A DNA stretch of 64,000 bases from positions 186,001 to 250,000 of the forward strand of contig VJWM01000219.1 of NCBI GenBank assembly GCA_010909165.1, read 5' to 3'. This DNA comes from Anthoceros angustus. Its lineage: Eukaryota > Streptophyta > Anthocerotopsida > Anthocerotales > Anthocerotaceae. Below the pieces are notes generated by a model. That model was not told the origin of the DNA and made no database searches. It saw only the letters and a program-made list of their open reading frames with translations. This document shows, piece by piece, positions 19,604 to 31,142 of the stretch. Each line of letters opens with the position of its first letter. Position 1 is the stretch's first letter. The translations under genes and the position numbers were made by a program.

Positions 19604-20351
19604 ATGGCTTCGGTGGTCGCTTCCTCCGCCGTCGTGGCACCAGCTGCATTTGCGGCCGCTTCCCCTAGCGGTTCCGTCTCTGAGGTCTCCAGCGTGAGGG
19701 CCTTCGTCGGCCTCAAGTCCGGCGCTGTCTTCTCCGGGAGGACCGCCGACCTCAGCTCCAGGACCGTCAGCAACGGGAGCCGCGTGAATTGCATGCAGGT
19801 GCGTGCCGGCATTGCCCTGCTGCTTCGAATGTTTGGTGTGGATCGGAAGATTGTAATGTGCGCTCTGGTGGCTTACGGACGGTTCCCTCTGCGCAGGTGT
19901 GGAACCCGATCGGCAACCCTAAGTTCGAGACCCTCTCGTACTTGCCCCCGCTCACCTCCGACCAAATTGCCAAGGAAATCGACTACATGTTGGAGAAGAA
20001 ATGGATTCCCTGCCTCGAGTTCGACCCGGTATGCAGACACGGGGTTCGAGTTCGCATTATGTCGTTGTGCTGTTCTCCGCGAGTCTTTAGCTGTCTGACA
20101 TGCCGTTTGACGTGTCTGGTTTGCAGAGCGGTGCACTCGGCGTGATGCAAGGTCAGCCCGGGTACTACGACGGCCGGTATTGGACAATGTGGAAGCTTCC
20201 CATGTTCGGCTGCACCGACTCTGCATCCGTGTTGAGGGAAATTGAGAACTGCAAGCAGGCGTACCCCGGCTGCTACGTCCGCGTCCTGGGTTTCGACAAT
20301 CAGAGGCAGGTCCAGTGCGTCTCCTTCATCGTCCACAAGCCTGGACAGTAG
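19604..20351 (+). CDS. RBCS: Rubisco small subunit precursor (3 exons)
   Basis: This encodes the small subunit of ribulose-bisphosphate carboxylase/oxygenase, which joins plastid-encoded large subunits in the stroma. Exons are 19604-19798, 19897-20028 and 20127-20351, giving 183 residues. Both introns are 98 bp with GT-AG ends and phase 0. The first 63 residues are alanine- and serine-rich with few acidic residues, a typical transit peptide. Mature protein begins at the conserved MQVWNP after [14 protein letters not shown], the invariant [17 protein letters not shown] and the VQCVSFIV end are all present. Intron 1 falls right after the MQ of the mature start, and intron 2 within the beta-A/beta-B loop (EFDP/SGAL). 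That loop appears about two residues shorter than in typical angiosperms. An in-frame upstream ATG at 19544 lies before the expected cap region, so 19604 is preferred. Confidence 0.97.
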
Positions 20352-21283
20352 ATCCTTCACATTGTCTCAGATCCGGGCGCCCCATGTATGGGAATGGTGT
20401 AAGTAGTCCGTTAGGACAGCAGGGTTCGCTGTCTCATTATCTGGCTCTCCAGAAATTAAAACAGTTATTCTTTGACTGTCGGCTGCTGCCACTGTGCTGT
20501 AGGAAACTACTTTGGTTTTTGCAGGATGTATGTATGCCTCGTCCTAAGTGCTTCCAAGTTGCATGCTGGAGTTGCAGCATGAAGCGAGCAGGAAATGCCA
20601 CCAATTGGGGAAAACATCGTGGCAGAAGTCTTGATGCGAGTTTAGTCAACATAGAGCAAGTGTCTGAGACAGACTTATTGTCATTTGCAACTGCTGACTG
20701 GAGAAGTTTGTTGTTGGACAGTGTTGGAAATATTATAAACCAGTGAAAATGGGGAATGTGTAAGTAGAGTGTGTGCGACAAAGAACCACATATCACTAAT
20801 GTGAGAACAATTGATCAGAAACCCATTGTCTTCAGTACTGTCCAATCTCGAAACCTAGTGTCGTCCCATCTTGATCAGAGGTAGGATAGGAAAGAATGTC
20901 TCGTCTCAAGAGCTGCAAGTTGGATCAAGGGTGTGATGGGGAACCCCTCGAAAAGTATAGGTGGAAAGGATAGTGTAGGAATCCCTCGATGGTTGGGATG
21001 AGAGTCCACGGTGAAGGCTGAGTGCTGGTAGAAAATGTATGCGAACGAAAACCTCTCAGACCTTGTACCAGAGGGCTGACAATGAAAGTGCGGTTTGAAT
21101 CTGAAGGTTTTTCGGGGTTTCCGTTGGGAGTGTTCGCTCTTAACGCTTCATATACCCACCATATGAGGTGTAAGTCATTCGATGGTATTGTATTTTTAGG
21201 ACGGACGGGTAGGCAGCGGTCGACAATGTCGGGTCGCCGAGCCGTGGCAGTCGCTTCATCTTGATCGCCGCAGAGGCTGAGCC
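20352..21283. other. RBCS 3' region and spacer to SUN gene
   Basis: It contains the RBCS 3' untranslated region and the promoter side of the next gene. Open frames here (for example 20315-20746, which overlaps the end of RBCS) show no domain and no codon-like pattern. No RNA gene is recognised. Confidence 0.5.
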
Positions 21284-22744
21284 ATGACCGATGGCGCAAC
21301 GCCCGGTTCGGGCGGGGCCGTAGCATCTGCTGTTCCCTCCGGCAGGAAAGAGCAGGCGCATGCGCAGACGGAGGAGGCTCAAAAATCCGGTCAGGCTGTG
21401 CCCCGCTCTGTCCGTTCCAGCAGGGAAACCCGCAGTCGGCAGAAGGAGGACTCGTCGGTCACAACATCGGCAGCGAAGTGGTACAAGCGGAGGCTGGGCT
21501 CTGGCGGGGCTGAGGCGGAAACGGAGAAGAAGATCGTCGCGGAGAGCAGGGAAGTGGCTCCTCCAGGTCGTCCAGCCAAGAAGAAGAATGTCGGAAAGGC
21601 TCACGTCCAGAAGAAGACCGTGCACATCAATTCCGGCCCCACTCTTGCTGGCCACCTCCCGGCTTTGGTCTTTCTGGTGCTCTCAGCTGCGGGGCTGGTG
21701 GTTTGGTGGAGAAGCATGACGAGGCTGGAGCCTGCGTACAGTGACCAGCGGGTTGATATGCTGGAGGTGTCCGTGAAGAGGACGTCGGACTGGATGCAGG
21801 AGCAGCTCAAGCACATGGACGGCAAGATAGGCAAGCAGGTGCAGGCGTTGAAGGAGGAGTTGGAGGATAGGTTGGATAGCGAGGTTAGGTCTGGCAGGAA
21901 GGAGCGTGACATGATGTTAGCAAGGCTAGATGACATACAGGCCTCGGTCCGGGTAGTGCAGCAGCAGATTGAGAGTAGCCAGCTTGCGCAAGCGCAGGCG
22001 GAGGCTGAGGCTGAGGCAGGGGGCCTTACCGAGGAGGAGACGTACGGGTATGTGAAGTCCCTGTTTGATGAGTGGGTGGCTGTCCGGGACGAGCAAGGCA
22101 TCAGCATGGAGGAAGTGCATGCAGCTGCCAGGCATATTGTGGAAGAGGAGGTGGAGAAGTACGCGGCGGACGGTATTGGCAGGGTGGACTACGCGGTGGA
22201 GAGTGGAGGGGGGAGGGTGGTGGACCATTCCGAGGGCTTTTTCCATCACAGGAGCAGGTGGACTCTGTTAGTTCTAAGCTTTCTTCCGGGCTCGCATCAT
22301 AGGCATCCGCTGGCAGAAAGGGTTTTGCAGCCCAGCTTCGGTGAGCCAGGTCATTGCCTTCCCCTACGAGGAAGCAATGTTTATGTGGACATATCTTTGA
22401 GGATGGCCATCCAAGCCGAGGCTGTGACCTTGGAACATGTCTCGAAGCTGGTTGCCTTCGATCTCTCCAGTGCTCCCCAAGATTTCCAGATTTTCGGATG
22501 GCATGCAAATGTAACCCAAGCACATCGGGCGGCGGTTGTTCAAATGCAGAAGCCCTTGGGCATGTTCAAGTATGATTTGGAGGGCCCAAGGATTCAGACG
22601 TTCAACTTGTCAGACTCGTCAGGGCAGCCGATTAATATGGTGCGACTGCATGTCTTGTCTAATTACGGGAGCCAGACTCATACATGCCTCTACCGGTTTC
22701 GAGTACATGGCTCTCCTCTCTCCTCTGTAACAAACTCTCCTTAG
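21284..22744 (+). CDS. SUN: SUN-domain nuclear envelope protein
   Basis: SUN proteins sit in the inner nuclear membrane and bind KASH partners in the perinuclear space, linking nucleus to cytoskeleton. This single-exon frame gives 486 residues. It has a basic, low-complexity nucleoplasmic N-terminus, one hydrophobic segment (about residues 124-142, ALVFLVLSAAGLVVWW) and a long coiled-coil region rich in Q, E and K to about residue 265. The SUN domain runs from DYAVESGGGRVVDHSEGF to TCLYRFRVHG, with HPLAERVLQPSFGEPGHC, AVTLEHVSK and SSAPQDFQIFGW. Length and order fit the C-terminal (Cter-SUN) class of plants. Around 22236-22310 another frame reads PSQEQVDSVSSKLSSGLAS, so a pair of compensating frameshifts or a small gene-model error there cannot be excluded. 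The next gene, FKBP, converges from the other strand with 58 bp between stop codons. Confidence 0.93.
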   Translation: MTDGATPGSGGAVASAVPSGRKEQAHAQTEEAQKSGQAVPRSVRSSRETRSRQKEDSSVTTSAAKWYKRRLGSGGAEAETEKKIVAESREVAPPGRPAKKKNVGKAHVQKKTVHINSGPTLAGHLPALVFLVLSAAGLVVWWRSMTRLEPAYSDQRVDMLEVSVKRTSDWMQEQLKHMDGKIGKQVQALKEELEDRLDSEVRSGRKERDMMLARLDDIQASVRVVQQQIESSQLAQAQAEAEAEAGGLTEEETYGYVKSLFDEWVAVRDEQGISMEEVHAAARHIVEEEVEKYAADGIGRVDYAVESGGGRVVDHSEGFFHHRSRWTLLVLSFLPGSHHRHPLAERVLQPSFGEPGHCLPLRGSNVYVDISLRMAIQAEAVTLEHVSKLVAFDLSSAPQDFQIFGWHANVTQAHRAAVVQMQKPLGMFKYDLEGPRIQTFNLSDSSGQPINMVRLHVLSNYGSQTHTCLYRFRVHGSPLSSVTNSP

Positions 22745-22802
22745 TGACCCTCTCTTCGTAGGTTCTTTTGGTTCACCACCACAGTGGACTTCGACTATGT
22801 AC

Positions 22803-23778
22803 TTAATTCTCTTGCACACGCACAAGCTGGATGTCGAAAATGACTGTCCCCAGTGTCGTTCCCTCCCCGTTTGCCAGCCGCGTTGGGTTGAACACGGTAG
22901 TATACAATCTTTGCCTGTCGAAAAACTGCAAACCCGATCACCGGGTTGAGACAGGAACTAGGAGTAATTGCAGGCAGAGGAAAGCGGAAAGGCTTCCTTA
23001 CGTCTGGAGGAATCGGGCCTTGAGTGGTGTTCTGATACGCTTGCGAGGGAGGAATGACGACTCGGCGAACGCCTCCTACCCTCATGCTCCGGACAGCCGC
23101 ATCCAGTCCGGCGATCACCTGCACATGCAAGGCAACAGCACATCATTCATGCACACAGCAAGAAATACGCTAGGCAGTTATGAGCCAGTGACAGCTAATA
23201 GTATCTATCCAGGGACCCTCACACTGCCAGATCCCACAACGAAAACGTAAGGCTCAGGGACGCCAGAAGCGTCTTTGTGGTTGTAGGTGGAGTCAAAGCG
23301 CCAGCCTTGCTTGGATCCCAGTCGAGCATAGTAGTGGATGGCAACCTGGAGGAAAAGGAACAGGCAGCAGCTTGGTCATCACATGCATCCCCAATGCGGG
23401 TCGCTCTGAAACGAGGGAAGGGAGGCGCACATGCACCTTGTCACCGGCTTGAGGTGTGCTTCCAGTCCCTTCCCGGATGTCCAAAGCCTTCACCCCGCCA
23501 GAGTCCAGTAGCTCATACCACGATGCAACGTTTTCGGATCCAGACGCCGGCCCTGCTTGGCTCGGCCGCGCTGTCACTCCACCCCACGCCAACAGTCCTC
23601 CGATCACCACGATCCGTCTGCTGCTTCCAACAGGAGCACCGCCATCACCATTCGCGGCTCGAACACTTCGCAAGCCGGGGCGACAGGTGCGAACGCGCCC
23701 CGGTTTAGTGATTCCGGCCCCCTTGCAACCATTCAGGACTCGATGCTGCGGCAATGGCACATAAGTGATCGAAGCCAT
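22803..23778 (-). CDS. FKBP-type peptidyl-prolyl isomerase, thylakoid lumen (4 exons)
   Basis: This is a predicted cis-trans prolyl isomerase (foldase) of the FK506-binding family. Exons are 23778-23437, 23345-23223, 23118-23002 and 22925-22803, all phase 0 with GT-AG borders, giving 234 residues. The N-terminus looks bipartite. A basic, hydroxylated plastid transit region is followed by SSRRIVVIGGLLAWGG and an A-x-A-like site (PSQA, about residue 73). The twin arginine suggests Tat transport into the thylakoid lumen. The FKBP fold follows, with GDKVAIHYYARLGSKQGWRF, FVVGSGSVIAGLD, GGVRRVVIPPSQAY and the C-terminal LGTVIFDIQLVRV. The PPDFFDRQRLYTTVFNPTRL insertion resembles Arabidopsis FKBP18-type lumenal proteins, as I recall them. 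Lumenal FKBPs often lack strong isomerase activity. The start of this gene lies 75 bp from the GCN2 stop on the same strand. Confidence 0.92.
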
Positions 23779-23853
23779 GTGACTGGGACTTCGGGAAAGC
23801 TAGCCTGCGGAAGGGGCGTGTCTTATGTGCAACAGTGTTGGAAACAATTGCCA

Positions 23854-26800
23854 TCAAGATTCAGATGAAGCTGGGTGAACACGAGTAGTGTGTCGAACAC
23901 CCTGAGAGCCGTGCTTTCCGCCGGTGTTCCTTTTTGATTTGTTCACCAAGTTCTCCGTAATATACTTCACCAGATCTTCCCTCGGTACATCCACCTCCAT
24001 CCTCGAGTCTAGAAACCGAACCTGCACCAGACCCAGGGAGCGAATACCTCTTTCTGTGACGATCACCAGATACCGAATTCCATGCTCATGAGCGTATTCA
24101 TACTGCTCGGTGAGACTAGGTGCGACAGACAGCACGTATTCGGCCTGAAAACCGTATGGCAGGGTCAGTCGGGCAACGGAAGGGCACAGACAGAGGGTTT
24201 GAATCAGACACCAACCTTTATGCCCCCATCCCAGAGCTCTGCGACTAGTTCCATGCGCTCATGCAGAAGGCCCCCACCACCCCGAGAGCAAACAAGAACA
24301 TCCGATGTTGGCTCGCTCTTGCTGCACAAGGATTAGAGCATCAAATTTAGCTGCAACTCGGGGGCCACAGTGGTCCAGGAGTAGTAACACACCGACTGAG
24401 CAGCATAACTGACTCCAAGAAGTACCTCTCTCTAGGTGCAGCCCATATCAGCTTCTGTAGCGCAATACTCACTCCGACTGCACCTGGTATGGATGGACCC
24501 TTCCCACCAAAGTTCGTCAGCGCCTAAAGTTACACACCCTCTTCTACTTTTCCGCGAAGGATTGAACCCAGAAACACATGCATTTCTACAAAGTGCCTCA
24601 TAAGTTGCTACACGCCAGGCTTCCGAATCTTACTGAAGTTGTTATCGCCCAGTCGCGCTGTATGAGATGATCATATCGGCCACCATGTGCGATACATGTT
24701 GATGTCATGGCACCCCGAGATGTTGGACCTGGGGGCACTATCTTCCTAACATGAATCTGGGAGGATTGTGACAGCACCTGATGATCAGCAACACAGCCCG
24801 AGGCGAGAAAAGCAGTTGCAAGCCATTTATTCCTAAATATTTACCTGAAAAAAGATGCCATCAAAGAACTCCTCACTTGGAGCCATCAATGCGTCAATGG
24901 TTATATTTTTTTCAATGCTCCAGACTTCTAGATAGGTTAGCAGTGTCGTAAGTTCGTTAAGTGCAGCATGCGTCTGAGGATCTGTACACAATATTTCTTG
25001 ATTAACAATCTTCGAGACAACCACCTACAGCCCGATGAAGGGTGGAAAGCTTACCTGAAAGAAAACTTACTTGGAGGAAGAGCTCCTCTTAATCGAGCCA
25101 GTGCCTCGTTGGCATTTCCAATCAACCTCCGCTCAACCGTCTGTAGACGATCAATTGTTACAGTTCCCAATTGCAAGGCCTGCACCCAAGCAGTGCTGTC
25201 GATGAGGAGATTGAGCCATACACACCACCAATCGCCACCAAAACAGGAGGTTGGCCTGAGATGAATGTGTGACAAAGTGCACCTGCAACTGACGGCGCAA
25301 CTGAGTCCACAGAGATTTTCGCTCTGGTGATCGCGGCTCAATGCCTGCTGTAACTGCCAAAATCTGCAGAGGAATTGAAAGGGCCGTTTAGAATAATAAT
25401 TCTTCCCCAGCTTCAAGGAACTCGCTGGCAGTTACACTGTTCATTCACCTGAGCAACAACCCTTTGTTCTTCTTGCTTGACGCCAGCCCAGTTCCAAATG
25501 GCGTCCAGCAGTGCCCGGTGGTTGACATGAACTTCACACGAATCAAAGCTGGGGCACTTATTCACGACTTCCAATGTCACCTATCATGTTGCATAAACAC
25601 ATGAACATTCACATATGGAGCAGTGTGGTCAGAGTGTGGTATACCACGGGTCTCAGCAAAAACAGTGTCTACCAAATTGGGGAGTTGAAAGTCTTCACCT
25701 TTACAACCTCTGCCTCTGCCAGCGTCCGAGCTCCCCCAACAATGTCAAAGTCTCCCTATATCACACAACTTAAATTGAAGCTCATACAAAGAACGACGCC
25801 AAGCAGGAAACTTTGACCAATAGCCGACAAATCTCACCTGGTAGTACTCTTGAGGAGCAGAACGACCCACTCCTCGTCGAGCCACTCGACCGATTTCAAA
25901 GCGCTTAAGAGATGTTTGCTGCATTCGTGCACAACATCGTAAATAATCAAACTCAAGATGGTTGCTCCTTTCCTTGCGCAAAACCCCTCTTGAGAAGCAC
26001 CTGATTAGCTGCAACCCATTGTGCAAAGCAAGAACGTGTTTCATATCTAAGATGAAGCATAGTCCCAGACGACTCCATGAGCTTTAGCGACTTCCTGTTC
26101 AGACAGCGAAGGGGGCTCATGAGCAATGCTCCGTTCCTGTCAATCCTGAACTGATTGCCGGAATGGCTCTACTCGAACAGCTAGAACATGGTGCGAACAA
26201 TTCACCTGTCATTTAGATACAAGCCATCAACTGCAGCACTCATGTAGGTGCTTGCAAGATGCTGTGCTCCATGGCGGATAAAGACATCCCTAACACCTTC
26301 CAGTATCTGATCTTGACCACTGACAGCATGAATGGATGAATGAGCAGCTCTTTTCTTGTGTTTCATTGACTCCATACTCAGCCTGTCAGCCTCTGCAGCA
26401 ATACGCTCATCATCGAATATTGCTGCCACCACCTGATCATAGACAACAGACTCTTCCCCTCCTTGGATAGTCCTTAAGATATCTACATCACCACATGTAA
26501 GATTCCATAAATGGACATTAAGATTCCATAAATGACTTGCCATTCCTAAGTGACATGTGGAGCTGAGGTTTAATTCAGCTGAAGTTTGTATCAAACAATT
26601 AACATTCTAAACCCCTACAGAAGAGGGAAAAGAAGACGATGTAAGTGGATCCTGTAGGCTGCTAGCCATACCATTGAGAGATTCATCTTCCATCCTTGGA
26701 GGCAGCAATTCACTACGCAGTACTTGCATAGCCGATGGTCTTTGACAAGGATCAGGAGTCAGTAGCCATTTCACTAGACTACACTGTTGCACAAACTCTG

Positions 26801-29800
26801 CAGACCACGAAGCGGGTAGAACACCGTTGTGTTTCAGGTCAGTCAGAAGCAAGTATCTCTCCATGCTGGTGCCAAATGGATACCACATCTCGAACAGAAC
26901 AACCCCTAGACTGTACATGTCAACCTGCAGATGACAAGACACGTTATAGCACATAATAGCCATCATATTCATATGGTAGCTACATTCAGCAAAACTAACC
27001 ACATAAAACCACGCTCTTCACCTTCTCATCAATGTGTGGCCATCTTTGTTCAATTTCTGGTGCAGTGTAGAAGTAGGTACCCACTTGACCAGTTCCGTCA
27101 ACTGAGGTACCAGCCAATTCACTAGCAAAACCTGAGCTTATATCATAGTCAGGCTGTTCCAAGGTTGAGAACTTTGCTGCAAAGAAACGAAGGTAAGGTG
27201 AGTCTGATCACATCAGCAGTCCAGCAACGGAGAAGCAAAGCCAGAGCCAGCTCTTCTTACCAAGGCCAAAATCACCAATCTTGATCTCATTGCGAGCATC
27301 AAAAAAGATGTTATTCGGGGTTAGATCTCGGTGAATGATCCCTTGCCCATGAATATGCACAAGCCCTTCAACAATTTGACGGAACATTCGCCAGATTCCA
27401 TCTTTATCAAAGTTGTTCATGGAAACGTCCAGAACCTCCCGCAAAGTTCTGCCCATATCAACATCAGCTTCTGTAAGGCAATCGTCACCATTGTATGCCC
27501 AGGTAGCTTCTCAATCGTCTGAGGGCAAAACTCTAGTTTCGGTGTTCAAGTGTTTGCGTGAATGGCATCAAATTGAACATGCATACACAAGCAAGAATAA
27601 ATCACCTTGGACAAAATTCCATCTGAATATACAAAGTGGTCACTTCAGGTTCCTTTTCGGTATGCTGTGCAATGGTCTCGATGCTGACTTCAGAAAGAAG
27701 TCCTGAACTTTCAAACTCCTCAGAGCTACCGTTGAGCATCCCTAAAGACTGGCCCACTCCAGTCTCAAACCATGCCTACAAGATGGTGGCAACCTCAATA
27801 CAGCAGCAGAACTAACACATTAACAGAAACTCATCAGCGTTGGTATCCTTCTATTAACAAACAGGGGGCAATACCTGATAGTAACGGACAACATTATGAT
27901 GTTGCAATCTTGACAATGTAGCAACCTCTCTGACATCCCACCAAAGCATGTCAATTCTCTGCTTCACAACCAGGTATCTGTCCAAGAATCCTCAAAACAG
28001 AAATAAAGGAGAAGGTATGGCAACACAAGTTATTATGCACTAGCTACACCTCCACAGGAGATGCGGAAGGCAACACCAGTAGGCAACAATAGATGCGAAA
28101 AACAACTCCCCAGTCAAGAGAAGTCAAGTGGATGCCCATAACAGCTCCAAAATGTTGGCAAAGCAGAATACACATACCGCAGAATTTTATTATTTGCAGC
28201 TGAGCTTTTATCCTTCAGGTGTATTTTCTTCATTGCATATCGACGACCATCCAACTTGTTCACGCAAAGAACAACATGCCCGAAACCACCTCTACCTGCA
28301 AGAGCACTGTTGGTTTTTTAACAGTGCCCGGAGCAAAGCTACGTGGTTCCAAAGAGGGGAGGGGGAGGAAACTTCACAGGATGTACAGGTAGAACGCAAA
28401 CGTGCTGCCAAGACTGTGTGATTAAAGGCACTGCAGTAAGTGCTCACCAAGTAACTTGAGTTCCTCAAAATCACTAACATAGCGGGAATTTGCAGAGTGA
28501 GCACTATTGCCCTCGCCTAGGAGCTCTGGACTCGCACTCCAAAAGTTCGCAACAGCTACCTGTGTCTGTCACCAAATAAGAGAGGATTCGCCTGGTCATG
28601 ATCGTCACAAAGGCAGCAGTCCAACACTGTTGGGAAAACTCTTGTAATTACCAGTGGATCAGGGATGTGGGCACTCTCTAGCGTGTCATGTATGAAGAGT
28701 TTCCGAAAAGTTGCATCAAAAACAGGTGATGGCACCGTCAACAACTCTTTCACCCACCTGGGCATGACCTGTCACAAGCAAGGGAAGTCCTGGCTGACTA
28801 TATCTACACAACACGGCAGGGCTTTGGAGAACACAACCACATCATCCTAACCTTGCCTTCACACTGTTCACTGGTTTCTATTGAGAACTCACTCCAAGTT
28901 TTTGCAACTGAGAGGCCAGGACGGAGAGCATGTATGGTAATGGACCCTTTGGGCCACACACAAGGCGAAGTAAGTGACCCTGCCACGCAAACAAAAAGCA
29001 CGGAGCGCCTCCAGATTAGAGGTAAAAAAATGCTGCACATGCCACTGCACACTCACTGGTGCGGGATGGGCATACCAAAATAAGGTCCTTTCGAAGAGAC
29101 TGAAGGGCTGCATCAGTAGGGGGTGGAGGATGGGCAATTTTTTCCTCAGATTTGAACTCTTCATCCCCCTTATCAGCAGCATTCTCAGCCACTGTGTAAT
29201 TCTCTGTATGAACAGGTTGCTGCAAATGACCCACAGATTGAATCATGATTCATGTCGCACATCTACACAATGCAGTGTTGTTGCCACTTTAAACGCCAAA
29301 GGCAGGCAGTCCAGATATAGGCACCTTGGCCGCAGATGCCATTCCAAACAGGCCAGGATAGACTTTGAGAAGACTCTCAAAGACTGAAGTGAGATGTGAA
29401 GGCTTGCCAGCTGATAGCGTGTTCTGGTGCTCTTGCACATCGTGTTGCTCTGCTTTGTTGTCTGAAGGAGCTTCCAGGCCTTTAGCAATTACAACCTTCT
29501 TATCCTTAACGGCAAGCTCTCCGGCCAGATTCTGAAGTGCATTCTGTTGAGCCATGCCAACATCCACTGGAACGTTGATAGCTCTTTCAGGCCTGTGTAC
29601 AAATTCTGTTGCTTCTCTCTCAGCCAAATTGCGCTGCCCTGCAATCTGATGTCTGTCTCGGATGAAGGGACTAGGCTTCGTGAGTTGTGCAGACGATTCA
29701 ATGGGGAATTGGTAATCCCATTGCTCGTCAGCCTCACCCCAAACATCAGCAAATAGATCCAGACAAACATGATCTTCAGAACGAGGAACATAGTTTAGGG

Positions 29801-30960
29801 GTTCGGATGGAGAGCCTAGAGGTTCTGTGTCCCAGCTCTCCTGAGCCAATGTTGGAGCACATCCAACTTCCTGCATTACACTCATCATACTTTTGTCAAG
29901 GATAACTCACGACATAGATGGACAGCTCAAAGTCCTGGTCCGACCACAAAACACATGCAATGCAACCAACCCAGACACAGGTTTCTAGCTCAAGGCAGAT
30001 GGGAGACACCCATCAGCCATGCCTTCGCTTTGCACGCTTTACGACATCCACAGCTATGTTACAAACAGTCTGCAGACAAACCGCTACTAGCTTGTGGTCC
30101 GACCGCATCTAAAGCTTTCGTCCAAAGAACTGTACCTGCGGTTTTTGCACCCTGTGCTCAGAGAGAAATTCCTTAGCAGTTTCAACCAGGTTGTAGACCA
30201 TAACACGACCCTGCCTTGCAATTGAGGCAGCCTAGCAAAAAACAAAGGGAAGTTCTTACGTACAGCAACCCAGAAAAACAGAGACATTGAAGCAAACCAG
30301 AAAAAAATGCAGTCGGCAAGAAACATGGAAATGCGCGTTCTACCTGCTCCACCAGCATAGAATGCAGCGACTGACGTTGCTCTTCCAGATGTCCTTCCTC
30401 CGAAAGGAGCTGGAGCTTGGGTGGCTTGTTGGGATATCCAGGCAAGCACCTTAGAGGCCAGAAGCCAGGAGCCAGAATGAGTCGGGAAGCAAGGGACACC
30501 ACAGAATGGCGATCAGGGAACGCATCTCAGAGTTCATACGTACCTGACAAGAAGCCGGAAGGACACGTCCGACTGAACAACTCCATCCTCCTCAGGGTAT
30601 GGCCTGCCAGCAATTGCACGGAAGGAAGTTGGGCACGGCTGACAGGACGAATTTTCCACATGTCTGTGGAGCACGTTTCACAGACCTGATGGTGATGGAG
30701 AATTCGACAAATGGGTGTTCCGAGACGAGCGAAAAATCCTCCTGCAAAATTGCCGACCTGCACCCACAATATCCGTTAACAGCTGCACGAACTAATTGCG
30801 GAGGCGGCACAAGCTGAAATCGAGCCTGAAACGAGTGGTACACGGACAAGGCTGTGATCTCCTCAGCCACGTCGTCAGAGAGCGGGTCCGGCTCAGTCTT
30901 GCACGCCTTGGCTTTGGCCTTATTACCTCGCTTGCGCCGGGCACGCGAATGGCCAGCCAT
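23854..30960 (-). CDS. GCN2: GCN2 eIF2-alpha kinase (many exons)
   Basis: GCN2 senses uncharged tRNA and phosphorylates eIF2-alpha, lowering general translation during amino-acid shortage or other stress. The domains appear in the expected order. First is an N-terminal RWD domain (exon 1 30960-30848, exon 2 30757-30686, then about 30620-30190) with EITALSAILQEDF and CLPGYPNKPPKLQLLSEEG. After a variable linker (about 29880-28560) comes the kinase: DFEELKLLGRGGFGHVVLCV, ATP lysine in RYAMKKIHL, IIHRDLTPNNIFFD and IKIGDFGLGK, at about 28490-26650. A HisRS-like region (about 26590-24830) includes FEIGRVARRGVGRSAPQEYY. The C-terminal domain ends at a TGA at 23856-23854 with LVIVTERGIRSLGLVQVRFL. 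RWD exons join only at the phase used here (ALS/AIL). An in-frame ATG 39 bases upstream (30999) is an alternative start. The gene is divergent from the thioesterase gene, 182 bp between start codons. Exact middle exon borders were not all resolved. Confidence 0.93.
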
Positions 30961-31142
30961 CAATGCGTGTAGGTGCAGGCCATAGCTGGATCTGATCACC
31001 TTTCCATGCGGTTAACCTAATACAAATTGGGCACGGTCGCAGTCACCTCGCACCTGCTGCCAGTCTCCTCCTGCCCGTAGAAACAGGGAACAGTCTCGTC
31101 CCTGTGCCGTTTCACTGTGGCTTGCTCAGACGGCTTGCGGCC
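30961..31142. promoter_or_regulatory. Shared 182-bp promoter of GCN2 and DHNA-CoA thioesterase
   Basis: Only 182 bases separate the two divergent start codons (142 if GCN2 starts at 30999). No TATA box is obvious. Divergent promoters this short often drive both genes, but joint regulation is inferred only from the layout. Confidence 0.5.

Noticed and set aside
20315-20746. A 144-codon frame after RBCS
   Set aside because: It overlaps the end of RBCS in another frame and shows no family resemblance, so it is most likely 3' untranslated sequence.
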